5,816 nucleotides of DNA from an uncultured Eubacteriales bacterium (GTDB taxonomy: Bacteria; Bacillota; Clostridia; Christensenellales; Aristaeellaceae): positions 1-5,816 of the forward strand of contig CACZOT010000396.1 in assembly GCA_902782795.1 (NCBI GenBank), read 5' to 3'. Below the pieces are notes generated by a model. That model made no database searches. It saw nothing but the letters and a program-made list of their open reading frames with translations, and had not been told where the DNA came from. Every line of letters starts with the position of its first letter. Positions within the stretch are counted from its first letter, which is position 1. A program made the translations under genes and the position numbers. This document shows positions 5,778 through 5,816 of the stretch, piece by piece.

Positions 5778-5816
5778 GTCTTTGCGATAGGAGTTTTCTT
5801 GGGGATTCGGGGACGC

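Overview
The window is GC-rich, densely coded bacterial DNA. Strong AGGAGG-type ribosome sites, GTG and TTG starts, sigma-A-like promoters with 17-base spacers, a hairpin-plus-T-run terminator, a SinR-type Xre regulator and a small four-helix membrane protein of the YrzE/TIGR04086 kind all point to a high-GC member of the Bacillota (Clostridia). A gut lineage such as Christensenellales or Oscillospirales is a reasonable guess, but the sequence does not prove it.

Region 1 (about 1-2144, minus strand) is a probable three-gene operon. A promoter at 2116-2144 precedes a small integral membrane protein read from a TTG start at 2085. Three bases after its stop comes an FGGY carbohydrate kinase (xylulokinase-like, 1722-205). 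Its stop overlaps by 4 bases the GTG start of a further gene that runs off the left edge; the visible 69 residues look like region 2 of a sigma factor.

Region 2 (about 2145-2690) is a divergent intergenic stretch followed by a single plus-strand gene for a 104-residue Xre/SinR-type DNA-binding regulator with its own promoter. It ends at a strong hairpin terminator that can serve both strands.

Region 3 (2714-5777, minus strand) is a second probable operon. A promoter at 5749-5777, itself flanked by an inverted repeat, precedes an MFS transporter (5711-4515). Then come a signal-less CBM9-like carbohydrate-binding protein (4499-3852) and a secreted protein with two SH3 domains and a C-terminal domain of unknown function (3796-2714). 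The operon converges on the regulator gene at the shared terminator.

Taken together the window reads as two small sugar-related units around one regulator: a sugar kinase operon and a transporter/carbohydrate-binding/cell-surface operon. The link between them is inference from proximity. No mobile element, CRISPR array, tRNA or rRNA was seen, and no gene-free stretch exceeds 300 bases; the longest is 2086-2299. There is no clearly new multi-gene system. The least explained parts are the unknown C-terminal domain of the SH3 protein, the cytoplasmic CBM9-like protein, the altered substrate pocket of the kinase and the sigma-like gene coupled to it.
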